64,000 nucleotides of DNA from Methanomassiliicoccus sp. (GTDB lineage Archaea; Thermoplasmatota; Thermoplasmata; Methanomassiliicoccales; Methanomassiliicoccaceae): contig JAAYAX010000015.1 of assembly GCA_012719175.1 (NCBI GenBank), positions 24,551-88,550 on the forward strand, given 5' to 3'. The notes under the pieces are model-generated. The model did no database searches and had not been told where the DNA came from. It saw only the letters and a list, made by a program, of their open reading frames with translations. Below are positions 38,101 to 45,800 of this stretch, in pieces. Both the position numbers and the translations under genes were made by a program. How positions within the stretch are numbered: position 1 is the stretch's first letter; each line of letters starts with the position of its first letter.

Positions 38101-38419
38101 CCAGCGGGAACTCCTTGATGACGCTCACGCAGAACGCGTGGAAAGTGGAGATCTTGCACCAGTTGATCTCCTCCTTGACCCGGTCCCACTCCTCGCCCTG
38201 CAGCTTCATGATGGAGGTGCGCACGCGGTGCTTCATCTCCGCCGCCGCCTTCTCCGTGAACGTCAGCGCGAGTATCTCCGAGACCGCTACGCCGCTCTCG
38301 ATGAGGTGAATGTACTTCTCGACCAGGGTGTGCGTCTTCCCGGCACCGGCTCCGGCCGTCACGCACATCGACCTGGAAGGGTCCATCGCTTCCCGCTGCC
38401 GCTCACTCAGCAACGTCAT
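35138..38419 (-). CDS. addA: AddA-like UvrD-family helicase with C-terminal nuclease
   Basis: 1093 residues. Walker A TAGAGAGKT (21-29), motif Ia LTFTEKAA, motif II VDEFQDTD, motif III-like FIVGDPKQSIYLFR, motif IV DTNYRSSP, motif V MTVHAAKGLEF and motif VI LYVALTRAKDHL are all present, so the SF1A helicase should be active. The C-terminal 100 residues contain a RecB-type nuclease: RIDLLLQ, VVDHKTG and QMEIYEKA. This is the AddA/RecB layout. The start at 38419 has GGAGGGTG just upstream and overlaps the stop of the AddB-like gene by 17 bases; the frame extends 36 residues further but only within that gene. With the upstream gene it should form a helicase-nuclease that resects double-strand ends and degrades foreign linear DNA. 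Such complexes are mainly bacterial. Confidence 0.9.
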   Translation of the reverse strand: MTLLSERQREAMDPSRSMCVTAGAGAGKTHTLVEKYIHLIESGVAVSEILALTFTEKAAAEMKHRVRTSIMKLQGEEWDRVKEEINWCKISTFHAFCVSVIKEFPLETGVPPSFHVLEEVEKRELLGEALDRLLSPPLEPDVNEALVRLLSDMPMSKLATSLQYLYDRRSETSNFLNSFTTKDELLVRWRDIACEGRRRSVTFFIEDEAFMGAVETLRELAPRYSGGKDSGCKYLDAIAPLLDDISTSVPVEETCNAISELGKVKGTRNGGSKPVFGQDLGRFRDAVAAIQEALKRHGTDIMDEGAEDLNEGAAKILLDLKLVFDSYKAIISELKRDGNAIDFGDMIAIVHDLFERDPAMVEEEFTRRYRYILVDEFQDTDAIQSDIIWRMAGGEDAKERLFIVGDPKQSIYLFRNVDVSMFKDFQGRIDELLEGRSIHLDTNYRSSPQVIDFVNQVFGQLMGEARERWEFQYQEMRCGDARKDDQGSVELLLLPEDGGSEAEFIARRVQNIVEMGTREIYWSEDGKKHLDVPRKAGYGDIAILLRAKTRLHDFEDALTRYGIPYRVHGGLGFFERQEIIDLSNLLSFLSDEDDDMSLYGVLRSPYFSFSDEQLFHMLCRRNGSLWNALVAYAAGTEDERVRRSVERLNRWLHYAPRSTVPQLLNMVYRESGIFAVYGALDDGELMIANLEKLLSMVRNAHSSGFLSLSEFKRWMQLSMEAGAKEGLAQLAGGEGSVKIMTVHAAKGLEFPIVFVPEMNFFRGEDSSLLLFSEDAGIGVDAPDPGDGHKLKATLPKRIIAEELDSKASAERKRLLYVALTRAKDHLVMCGSTPNEKEQEKELWINWILQAAAIGVEDISAGEKVISPQLSLGIVQDPGVFEAEEREMATGSLLDPEEMSAFIVPRAPIDVAPSKTPLSPSQISHERKRAVAAGRVRTKLPDIVVKGELSCLNIPTVRGTIIHEILSGKDASVVLRKYGITDGARVRELSGMYDRLMSEPMMTDAKAVYRELAFMAKVDDEVYKGRIDLLLQNGDGSWLVVDHKTGRFDGEIGDEKLEDYRLQMEIYEKAIADQMKKKVSSLLWLVDEERLLTL

Positions 38420-41400
38420 CACCCTCCATCCTACTGGGGTCGACGCGGCACACCGCCGCGTACTCGCAGCCCCGGGGGCACTTCGCCGGCCCCTTGTTGG
38501 GGTGGAACCTCCCGGCACGCATCCCATTAAGGTACGAGGAGATTGATATGTTGGTCCTCTGGATCATATCCGAGAATCCCTCCTTGTACTTCCTCCTCTC
38601 ACCGAAGTACGGCCTCAGCTCGTCAACGTGATCGATGTCACCGAAGACGCCCTTGTGCCCGATGTCGGCCTCGCTCCTCACACCGTAATAAGCTCCGCCG
38701 ATGCCTCTCATCTCCGGCAGAGCATTCTCCACGGCCTGGATGTATAGGGGGAGCTGCAGCGCGGTGCCCTTCTCGATCGATGCGACGGAGGGAGCGGACG
38801 CCCCGGTCTTGTAATCGATGACGACGAACCTTCCGTCGGGGCAGGCGTCCACGCGGTCGATGCGGCATCTGAGCTTCAGGATCTCACCACCGAGGTAGAT
38901 CTCCACCGGCTCGGGAACCGAGGAGGGGTCCGCGTCATCGTCGATCGGCAGACCGAACGACAGCTCGAAAAACGTCGGGCACAAGGTGGACATGTTCTTA
39001 GTTTCGTTCTCCAGGAACGCCCTCAGCATGCCCTTCCTGCTAGCAGTGCCGAGGAGATTGTTCCGGAAGGCGTCCCAGGCCGGACCCTGGTAGCTGTACC
39101 GGCCGCACTCCTCCTGTCCAATGGCAATTATGCGTGAGGTCATCGTATCAAGCTCGGCCGATGTGAACCGCGTTCCGCCTTGCTCTCTGAGCTCGGAGTA
39201 GAAGCGGCAGGCAATGCGGTGGAAGAGAGTGCCTTTCTCCTGCGGCGTCAGCTCCGTCTCGATCTCCTCCCTCGGCTGCATTCCCATCACGTAGCTGAGA
39301 TAGTACTGGAACGGGCAGCGAGCGTACCTCTCCAGGCGGGAGGGCGAGTACACGTCCTTCTTGGCGAGCAGCGCGTTCAACTCCGAGATGCAACCCTCGT
39401 CGGCGAACACACCGTCGTAGGGATTGTCATAATCGTTCACACGCTCCTGCAGTTCGACGGAAGCGCGCTGACATATTTCCTCTATCGGCAGGGGGAGGTC
39501 AACGTCCACCTGCTCGAGTTCTCTTTTCTTACATAACGTCTCTCCGACGATGTTTTGGCAGCACCTGGAGGATGATTCTTTTCCCCCCTCTCCGAAGGTG
39601 CTCATGTCGAACGCACGCTCGAGGTCATCGAAGAAGCAGGAGGGGACCAGAACGTCCTTGCCGTTAGTCTCAGGACGACTGACGTAAGTGCGGACGTTCG
39701 AAGACAGCAGCGCGGAGAGGAAGTAGAACCTCTCGTGGCGCAGCAGGTCATTCATGCTCAGCAATCCCATCCTCACGGCCTCACGCTCCCTGATGAACGC
39801 GTTGGTTGCAGCCAGGTAAGGGATGTCGCCATCGACCATGCCGATGATGAACACGTAGTCGTAACGTACCAGGTACGAGTCCCTCAGCCCGCTGACCTGG
39901 ACGGCGTTCCTGTTGTCATCCGCCTCGTGGAAACCTTCTGAGGATGTCAGTAGCCTCAATCGTGCTAAGAACTCGCTCAGCTCCATCGGCCCGGAGGGAG
40001 CGATTGCTTCACTCATCTCCATCGCCTCTAGCGTAGAGAGGAAGTTGCTCAGCGCGCGATCCTCTCGCTCGTAAGCCTGTTCATCATCCACCTCTAAGTT
40101 CTTCAACAGATCAAAACAGTTGAGGGTGTCACGCAGCGCATCGGCTCTCTGGTGTACGGTGAGTTCTCCCTCCAGGTTGGAGAGAAGGGCGAAGAGGCGA
40201 TTAAGCCCGCCCTCCACGAGTTCGATCTTCCGGAGTTCATGGTGCAGGCGTCCCTCCATCCTCTCGTCCTCCGTGACCTCTAAATCATCCCTAGTCTGAG
40301 ATGCGAGCGATCGAATCGACTGGAACCACGCGTCCTTGCCGCCGAGGATGCTTGCCAGCAGGCTGACCTCGCTGACATCGCGGGCGTGAAGGGCATGTTC
40401 TTCACCATTGTCTGAGAAGCGGAAATTGAAGTATGGGGAGCTTATCAGGCGGACCACTTCATCGCGATCGTAGTCAGAGTCGACAGCTTCCAGGATGCTG
40501 AGGACGGACATCACCACAGGGGATTCTGAGAGGCTTGTTTTCAAGTGCACGTTGTATGGGATGCCGTAATCGTCCAACACCTCTCTGACAAGAGGAGTAG
40601 CCTTTGATCGCAGTGGAAGCATTATGGCTATCTTTCCTGGCTCCACTCCCGAGGAAATTAGCGAACGGATCTCCCTGGCCACCGCTCTCATCTCGTCCAG
40701 GGGGTCGCGGAACACTCCTTTCACTATCTTATCCAAGTGTTGTCTGGAGCTGTGAGAGTAAAGTGAAGTGATTGTTTCATCCTCTCCGGTACCCTTCACC
40801 TCCTCGAGATGTTGGAAGGTCAACCAGGATCCATCATCTGAGAAGGCTTTGCACCCACGGACATATGGAATGTAATATTGCACCTCGTTGGTAATGCCAG
40901 AAATCGCTTGAATCAGTTCCTTTTCTACAGGTTTCGGCTCGTGGAAGCCATAGAAGATTGCATGATCGATCCTGACGGCACCCTGTTTGATGGCGTCAGT
41001 GACCCATTCAAACATGCGTCCTGTATCAATAAGGTGGTTGGATGATAGGAATTCATCGTAAAGATCTAGTGTTATTGTGAGTTGCTCACTCCGCCTAGAT
41101 TGTAGGTCCCCGAGGCATTGCGGGTAATCGACCTGGAAGTCGTTGATGGTATCCAGGAACGCCCTGATCTCTGGGACAATGGCCTGCGCTGTTCCCCAAG
41201 CCCCATCGAACAATCTAACCTTATGCCTATTTTCCTCCAGGACTTTCAGCAGTATCAGCTCGTTGGTGTAATTGTCAAGCCTGGAGTCCGAGCGGTTTAG
41301 GGAGTCAAAGAAGTACTGGGCCAGTTCCTCGAGGGTGCAAATGGATACTCCGAAGATGGGGATCCTTCTTTCTACCAGACGGCGTTTTATTTCGTCGCGG

Positions 41401-41525
41401 ATGGCTGGACTGGGAAGGATGAGGACGGTCCCGAAAGGATTTCGCTGATATTTCTCCAGGAATACATTGACTGTGTCATCTAGCCCCTGGCCAGGTAGCG
41501 ATCGTATGAGATTTATCTGCCCCAT
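38403..41525 (-). CDS. addB: AddB-like helicase-nuclease subunit with Fe-S nuclease domain
   Basis: 1040 residues. The N-terminal half is UvrD-like in layout (ICTLEELAQYFFDSL, GKIAIMLPLRSK, YNVHLKTSLSES) but has no Walker A motif, so it is probably an inactivated helicase module as in many AddB proteins. The C-terminus holds a nuclease: CRIDRVDAC, VVIDYKTG and QLPLYIQA. Four cysteines for an Fe-S cluster bracket it: one in RYARCPFQYY (near 736) and a C-x3-C-x5-C set at 1016, 1020 and 1026. This arrangement is a hallmark of AddB. It lies upstream of and overlaps the AddA-like gene, and a PD-(D/E)XK gene precedes it by 55 bases on the same strand. GGAGTGG precedes the ATG. Confidence 0.87.
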   Translation of the reverse strand: MGQINLIRSLPGQGLDDTVNVFLEKYQRNPFGTVLILPSPAIRDEIKRRLVERRIPIFGVSICTLEELAQYFFDSLNRSDSRLDNYTNELILLKVLEENRHKVRLFDGAWGTAQAIVPEIRAFLDTINDFQVDYPQCLGDLQSRRSEQLTITLDLYDEFLSSNHLIDTGRMFEWVTDAIKQGAVRIDHAIFYGFHEPKPVEKELIQAISGITNEVQYYIPYVRGCKAFSDDGSWLTFQHLEEVKGTGEDETITSLYSHSSRQHLDKIVKGVFRDPLDEMRAVAREIRSLISSGVEPGKIAIMLPLRSKATPLVREVLDDYGIPYNVHLKTSLSESPVVMSVLSILEAVDSDYDRDEVVRLISSPYFNFRFSDNGEEHALHARDVSEVSLLASILGGKDAWFQSIRSLASQTRDDLEVTEDERMEGRLHHELRKIELVEGGLNRLFALLSNLEGELTVHQRADALRDTLNCFDLLKNLEVDDEQAYEREDRALSNFLSTLEAMEMSEAIAPSGPMELSEFLARLRLLTSSEGFHEADDNRNAVQVSGLRDSYLVRYDYVFIIGMVDGDIPYLAATNAFIREREAVRMGLLSMNDLLRHERFYFLSALLSSNVRTYVSRPETNGKDVLVPSCFFDDLERAFDMSTFGEGGKESSSRCCQNIVGETLCKKRELEQVDVDLPLPIEEICQRASVELQERVNDYDNPYDGVFADEGCISELNALLAKKDVYSPSRLERYARCPFQYYLSYVMGMQPREEIETELTPQEKGTLFHRIACRFYSELREQGGTRFTSAELDTMTSRIIAIGQEECGRYSYQGPAWDAFRNNLLGTASRKGMLRAFLENETKNMSTLCPTFFELSFGLPIDDDADPSSVPEPVEIYLGGEILKLRCRIDRVDACPDGRFVVIDYKTGASAPSVASIEKGTALQLPLYIQAVENALPEMRGIGGAYYGVRSEADIGHKGVFGDIDHVDELRPYFGERRKYKEGFSDMIQRTNISISSYLNGMRAGRFHPNKGPAKCPRGCEYAAVCRVDPSRMEGDDVAE

Positions 41526-41580
41526 CCACTCCGTCTCCGGAACGGTTGAATGTTTTACCTCAAGATAGTAACTTCGTCTC

Positions 41581-42693
41581 TCAGCTTATTGTTCGCAGAC
41601 TGCTAGTAAGATCTAGAAATATCTGCAAAAGCTCCTGTCCTTTCTCTTCGTCAAACGTAATTGAAGGTTTACATCGAACCTCAAACGGGCTACGTGTTTT
41701 TTCGAACAACCCTGTAGCCAGCAAACGTTCGCTGTACTTTTTTATCAAGTCGGCAGAGCTTGGAACATTGTCTCTGATACTCCAGAACGTGGAATAGCAG
41801 CCCTCGTTAAAATTGCCGTAAGGCAGATTTCCCTGAAGGATCAGAACGTACTTCTCTCCCAAGGCATAAGATAGGGAGTAGCCTCGGGCCGTCCAGTTCA
41901 GTCGGAATCCATCCGTGTCTTTTAGGGACAGGATCACTTCATGAAATAGTTTCCTTTCCTCACTCAAGCTGTTAAGGAACATGCGCTCGTCTTGCCTAGG
42001 CAAGGAGACTGAAGACTTAGCGGCCTTCGCCTCCTCAGTCTGTCCCAGCACGCGGGGCACTAGCGCCTTGTGATCGTTAGATACAAATTGCCTGATCTCG
42101 ACAGCAAGGATCTCAGTATCCCGCATCTGCTGGTTCATAAACTCGACGATGCGCGTTAATGTTTCTGGTATCTTGTCAGAAACGAATAACAGCCTTATCT
42201 TACCGGACTTGAGGTTTGACTCCATTCTTTTCCAGAAATCCTGGTTGTCGAAGATACCATTAAGGAACTGGGAAAGGACTTGATCTGGATCCTGTCCCTC
42301 TGCCCTGCACCGATTCTGGAAATTATCTTTCAACACATCTACTGGCCAGTAAAGAATGGCGTTTGCCGCATACTCTAGTACCTGACCCACTATCTCCCTT
42401 CTGATCTGGGTGTTTGAACCCCGCTTAGTCTCTATGATAGTTGGGATGGCATCCTGATCGACGAAAAGATGGTCAACCAACCAGCGGCCTGGCCCATCTT
42501 CTTCAGAAGGCAATGCCATCTCTCTTGAGATCAGAAGCCAACGCCTTGGTTGGTTAGTGTCAATCTGATCACCCGCCAGCAGGTCAGGATACTCGGCAAG
42601 CAAACGTTGCAGGTCCAGCTCCTTCTCATATGGTGTGTCTTCCATCTTGCTTAATATTCCATTGTTCTGGATAAGGAAAATACTGCCAGCCAT
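41581..42693 (-). CDS. PD-(D/E)XK nuclease-like protein in the AddAB operon
   Basis: 370 residues. The N-terminal 120 residues contain Asp74 in WLVDHLFV, then IIETKRG (Glu88, Lys90) and an IVGQVLEYAANA helix with Gln104. This is the PD-(D/E)XK core, resembling NucS/DUF91-type and related restriction-like domains. The remainder (about 150-370) has no recognised domain; a KIRLLFVSDKIPETL stretch and a QDERMFLNSL linker separate two halves. It is the first gene of a probable three-gene operon with addB and addA (55-base gap), which suggests it helps that complex recognise or cut DNA, or adds a restriction function. Such a third gene is not part of the usual addAB pair. It ends in TGA. Confidence 0.7.
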   Translation of the reverse strand: MAGSIFLIQNNGILSKMEDTPYEKELDLQRLLAEYPDLLAGDQIDTNQPRRWLLISREMALPSEEDGPGRWLVDHLFVDQDAIPTIIETKRGSNTQIRREIVGQVLEYAANAILYWPVDVLKDNFQNRCRAEGQDPDQVLSQFLNGIFDNQDFWKRMESNLKSGKIRLLFVSDKIPETLTRIVEFMNQQMRDTEILAVEIRQFVSNDHKALVPRVLGQTEEAKAAKSSVSLPRQDERMFLNSLSEERKLFHEVILSLKDTDGFRLNWTARGYSLSYALGEKYVLILQGNLPYGNFNEGCYSTFWSIRDNVPSSADLIKKYSERLLATGLFEKTRSPFEVRCKPSITFDEEKGQELLQIFLDLTSSLRTIS

Positions 42694-43031
42694 TATCTCG
42701 ATCAGTCAATGAACGCAGAGTTATTTATAGTCCCATTACGGCAGGAGTGAGAGCGATCATGCCCAATATGATTTTCTACAAAAATTATAATAAAAAAATA
42801 TAAAAAATATTATAGCGCCATAATAAGATTTGACTCTTTACATATTTTTTTATTCTTGAGCCATTTTGAATCTGTTGCCTAATATAATTAAAGTTCAAGC
42901 AAGTAAGAACTCGATATATTAGTTATCTCAGTTTTGAATTATTCTGCCCAATTATTATTTCATATATTCATACAATTTCAAACACCACAAAACTATAGAT
43001 CATAGATCTGCTTTTTAGAAAGGGGAACTGT
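42694..43031 (+). promoter_or_regulatory. AT-rich divergent promoter region between two DNA-processing operons
   Basis: 338 bases with no gene, strongly AT-rich, containing several TATA-like stretches (for example AAAAATATAAAAAATATTATA near 42795-42815). It separates the addBA operon (left, minus) from the nurA-herA operon (right, plus). Both operons can be driven from here. No clear operator palindrome was found by eye. Confidence 0.5.
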
Positions 43032-44075
43032 TTGAGGCGTGGAAATGCAATACCATTGGTCACGAAGAGACTAATTGTCCATAATTCATTCAACAAAACA
43101 CTAAATGCACTTAAAGCAACAAACATCAGGTTACCTCAGCAATCGTCCCCCGTGACCATGGACTATCAATGGATCAATTCTAGTCCTACCGATGATCTCG
43201 TATTCAATCTGGAGGATATTGGAGGTTATGATCTCGATGTCAAAGAGGGGGAGATGATATCTCATGATCCAAATTATTTAATAGCTGGCTATGATGAATC
43301 AATTAATAAATTTTCTGCCCTTGAGGGAACGGCATACTATACATCTCATTCTTTGGTATTTCTTGCCCCGGAAATGTATGTACCAATCAACCAGCTAACA
43401 ATGTACTTTTTAACAAGGTCAAAGGAACTAAGCGATAGGAGCGGTGGCTCACTGATATATTCTCTTCAACCGGCGATAGATTCCCAAAAAATGTATTTAG
43501 ACGATAAGGTTGATTTTATCTTTTCATCCGTACCTAGTAATAGTATTCTGTTTATCGACGGTCCAATCATCGCCGGCGATGTGTATACTCATCTGGTGTC
43601 AAAATTCCCTGGGTTTCATGAAAGGAATATTGTCCCTTGTTTCTTTGTAAAAAACAGTGACAGCAACATGGTAATTGACAACATCGAGGAAGTACGCGGA
43701 CGCTACAACTCGGACCTACATTGGAGCTATAGTGTGCTAAGGGATGGTCAGAGGAGCTGCTTTTTCAAATATGTAGATAGAAATAACGCACGGAACACAA
43801 AAATATTCTGCTACATAAAGGCCTTTGGAGTAAGCCCTCTCAGAGTGGAGTTCTATACCACCTCCTTTGAAAAATACTCTAACAACATAACTAATATTCT
43901 CAATTTAATATATTATTTGTTACTCGTACAGGGAAATCCAAGGAACCCCCAAATAAGACCAATTGCAATAGCAGAAGCCTATGCTAGAGAAACTTTAAAG
44001 ATTGTGAATTTTGAACAAACCATGCGCTCGGTTGGACTTAAGCCGACCATGAATCAAGAACGCTTCGCCTGGTGA
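43032..44075 (+). CDS. NurA-domain nuclease-like protein
   Basis: 347 residues. The region LIAGYDESINKF (Asp88) stands where NurA proteins carry their first metal-binding Asp, and SILFIDGPI (Asp176) matches the second conserved Asp-Gly segment. The C-terminal PQIRPIAIAEAYARETL stretch resembles the Y-x-x-A/K end region of NurA. NurA is a 5'-3' nuclease that works with the HerA translocase in archaeal end resection. Here it is immediately upstream of a HerA gene (4-base gap). The first motif deviates (DES instead of DGS), so activity is not certain. The start is TTG at 43032 with AGGGGAA 7-8 bases before it. The gene is visibly more AT-rich than the rest of the operon. First gene of a five-gene operon. 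Confidence 0.75.
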   Translation: MRRGNAIPLVTKRLIVHNSFNKTLNALKATNIRLPQQSSPVTMDYQWINSSPTDDLVFNLEDIGGYDLDVKEGEMISHDPNYLIAGYDESINKFSALEGTAYYTSHSLVFLAPEMYVPINQLTMYFLTRSKELSDRSGGSLIYSLQPAIDSQKMYLDDKVDFIFSSVPSNSILFIDGPIIAGDVYTHLVSKFPGFHERNIVPCFFVKNSDSNMVIDNIEEVRGRYNSDLHWSYSVLRDGQRSCFFKYVDRNNARNTKIFCYIKAFGVSPLRVEFYTTSFEKYSNNITNILNLIYYLLLVQGNPRNPQIRPIAIAEAYARETLKIVNFEQTMRSVGLKPTMNQERFAW

Positions 44076-44079
44076 TCTA

Positions 44080-45648
44080 ATGGAATGGATAGTGCTCGGT
44101 GAGAAGAACGGAAAGATACGCCTTGTATCAAAGAATAACACGAATGGAATCCTGCCAAAGGGATCCTATTTAACAATTGAGCTGACTAGTACTGGAAGTA
44201 AGTTTATCCTTCGAGTGGATGACACTGAACAGTCAGAGCCATACAGCCCATCTCCTCTGATAGTAGATATGGATCTCTCTCCGCTGAAGCAAGACCAGAT
44301 GTGCCAGAATATTATCAGCGCTTATCGTGTAAGGGATATATACAACAGATCAGACGGGCTGATTGATTTTATACCTCCACAATCAATCGCCAGAAGGTCT
44401 ACGCAAGCCGAGGTAGACTTAGCACTAGGGGGAGGTACGAGCGGACCAAAGGTGTTTGTTGCCACTCTGCACTCAAGCCAAAATCAGCTATTAAAGGATG
44501 AGAGCGGAAAGCACATCACCGCCACATTGCCCGTCGACATGTTCTTCCATCAAGTGCTGGTGTGCGGTAAGACGGGGAGCGGGAAGACCGTAGCTACAAA
44601 ATATCTAGCACAATATTTTACAGAGTCGCTTGAAGGAGCCGTTCTGGCCATCAATGTAAAGGACGTGGATTTCTTAAAGATGGACTGTCCATCCAGGACA
44701 ACAAACCCGGCTGTGGTCGAGGAGTGGGAGACCTTAGGTGAACATCCCCGGGGCGTTGAGAACTATACCATATACTACCCAGCCAATATTGCCATCGATA
44801 CTACCCAGAAGGTAACGCCAGAGGTCTGCCAAAAGATAACCCTCGATGTCACAAGGATTGAGCCTGAGGCGCTGACCGGACTTCTGGAGGGTATCAGCGA
44901 CACCGCCTCCATGAATTTCCCTAACATATTTCGCCATTGGCAAGAGGAACAAAGGAGCAATAAGAACGGCAAGTTTACCTTCGGGGAATTCGTCCTTTAC
45001 TTCTCTGAGGGCGTGGAGAACGGGAGGGAGTTCCCGACCATGAACTCTAGAGGCGACTCGTCTTTCGTCACTCTCCATAAAGGTACCTGCGACAATATCA
45101 TCCGTAATCTAGACTATGCGCTTGATTTCTTCGACAACAAGGATGCCAAGTGCATCGACGAGACCGATATCCTTGTGCCCAACAAGATGTCCATAATCAA
45201 CGTGGCTGGCAACAAAGGCATCCAGTTCGGCTCCATTCTTCTTCGTGATTTGCTACATAGGATCGTGGATGCCAAAGATAAGCAAAGATCGCGGACAAAC
45301 ATGCTCATCATCATTGACGAAGTCCATCAGTTCTACAATACGGACAGCTCGCGCGAGGCTTTGGGCGACCTAGACACTATTTGCCGTACTGGACGGAGCA
45401 AGAAGATTGGGGTCATATTTTCGTCCCAGAACCCTACTGACATACCAAGAGGATTGGCTAATGTCATTAACACGAAGATCTTTTTTAAATCGGACGCTAA
45501 CTCAGCTAAGTCCCTTGGATTGAGGGTCACTGACGATGAGATGGAAAGTCTAAGGAAGGGTTTCGCTGTTGCGAGCATCCACGAACTCTCACAACTGAAA
45601 GTATTGAAGTTCCCACTGTCGTACTCAGGAGTCTTCGAGAAGGAGTGA
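44080..45648 (+). CDS. HerA-like FtsK/VirB4-family DNA translocase ATPase
   Basis: 522 residues. An N-terminal beta region (about 1-110, HAS-barrel-like) precedes the ATPase core: Walker A GKTGSGKT (163-170), Walker B MLIIIDEVHQF (Asp413, Glu414), the Q/N sensor segment VIFSSQNPTDIP and an Arg-rich TGRSKKIG stretch before it. This is the HerA/FtsK superfamily layout, expected to form a hexamer that pumps double-stranded DNA. With the preceding NurA-like protein it should make a translocase-nuclease machine. It is shorter than the FtsK proteins and close to usual HerA length. It is 5 bases upstream of a 48-residue gene, so tightly linked. It ends in TGA. Confidence 0.88.
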   Translation: MEWIVLGEKNGKIRLVSKNNTNGILPKGSYLTIELTSTGSKFILRVDDTEQSEPYSPSPLIVDMDLSPLKQDQMCQNIISAYRVRDIYNRSDGLIDFIPPQSIARRSTQAEVDLALGGGTSGPKVFVATLHSSQNQLLKDESGKHITATLPVDMFFHQVLVCGKTGSGKTVATKYLAQYFTESLEGAVLAINVKDVDFLKMDCPSRTTNPAVVEEWETLGEHPRGVENYTIYYPANIAIDTTQKVTPEVCQKITLDVTRIEPEALTGLLEGISDTASMNFPNIFRHWQEEQRSNKNGKFTFGEFVLYFSEGVENGREFPTMNSRGDSSFVTLHKGTCDNIIRNLDYALDFFDNKDAKCIDETDILVPNKMSIINVAGNKGIQFGSILLRDLLHRIVDAKDKQRSRTNMLIIIDEVHQFYNTDSSREALGDLDTICRTGRSKKIGVIFSSQNPTDIPRGLANVINTKIFFKSDANSAKSLGLRVTDDEMESLRKGFAVASIHELSQLKVLKFPLSYSGVFEKE

Positions 45649-45653
45649 AGACA

Positions 45654-45800
45654 ATGGAAGAAGACTCTATCGTATCATTTCTGGAAAACGTTCTTAAGGA
45701 CGAACTAGAGAAGAAACTAATACGCCTTATTGCCGAGGATATTGAGCACGAAAAGATGCTGGAACAACTCATCCCATTGCTCCCGAAGGTGAAAAAATGA
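45654..45800 (+). CDS. 48-residue acidic helical protein inside the HerA-NurA-SMC operon
   Basis: An ATG at 45654, six bases after the herA stop, opens a 48-residue frame ending in TGA at 45798-45800. GGAGTGAAG spans the herA stop and would be its ribosome site. The protein is acidic and almost fully helical by pattern (IVSFLENVLKDELEKKLIRL, then EHEKMLEQLIPLLPK). Its stop overlaps the ATG of the next gene (ATGA), showing translational coupling. It may be a kleisin-like or tether peptide linking the ATPases, but no family is recognised. It is too short for usual gene finders. Confidence 0.7.
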   Translation: MEEDSIVSFLENVLKDELEKKLIRLIAEDIEHEKMLEQLIPLLPKVKK

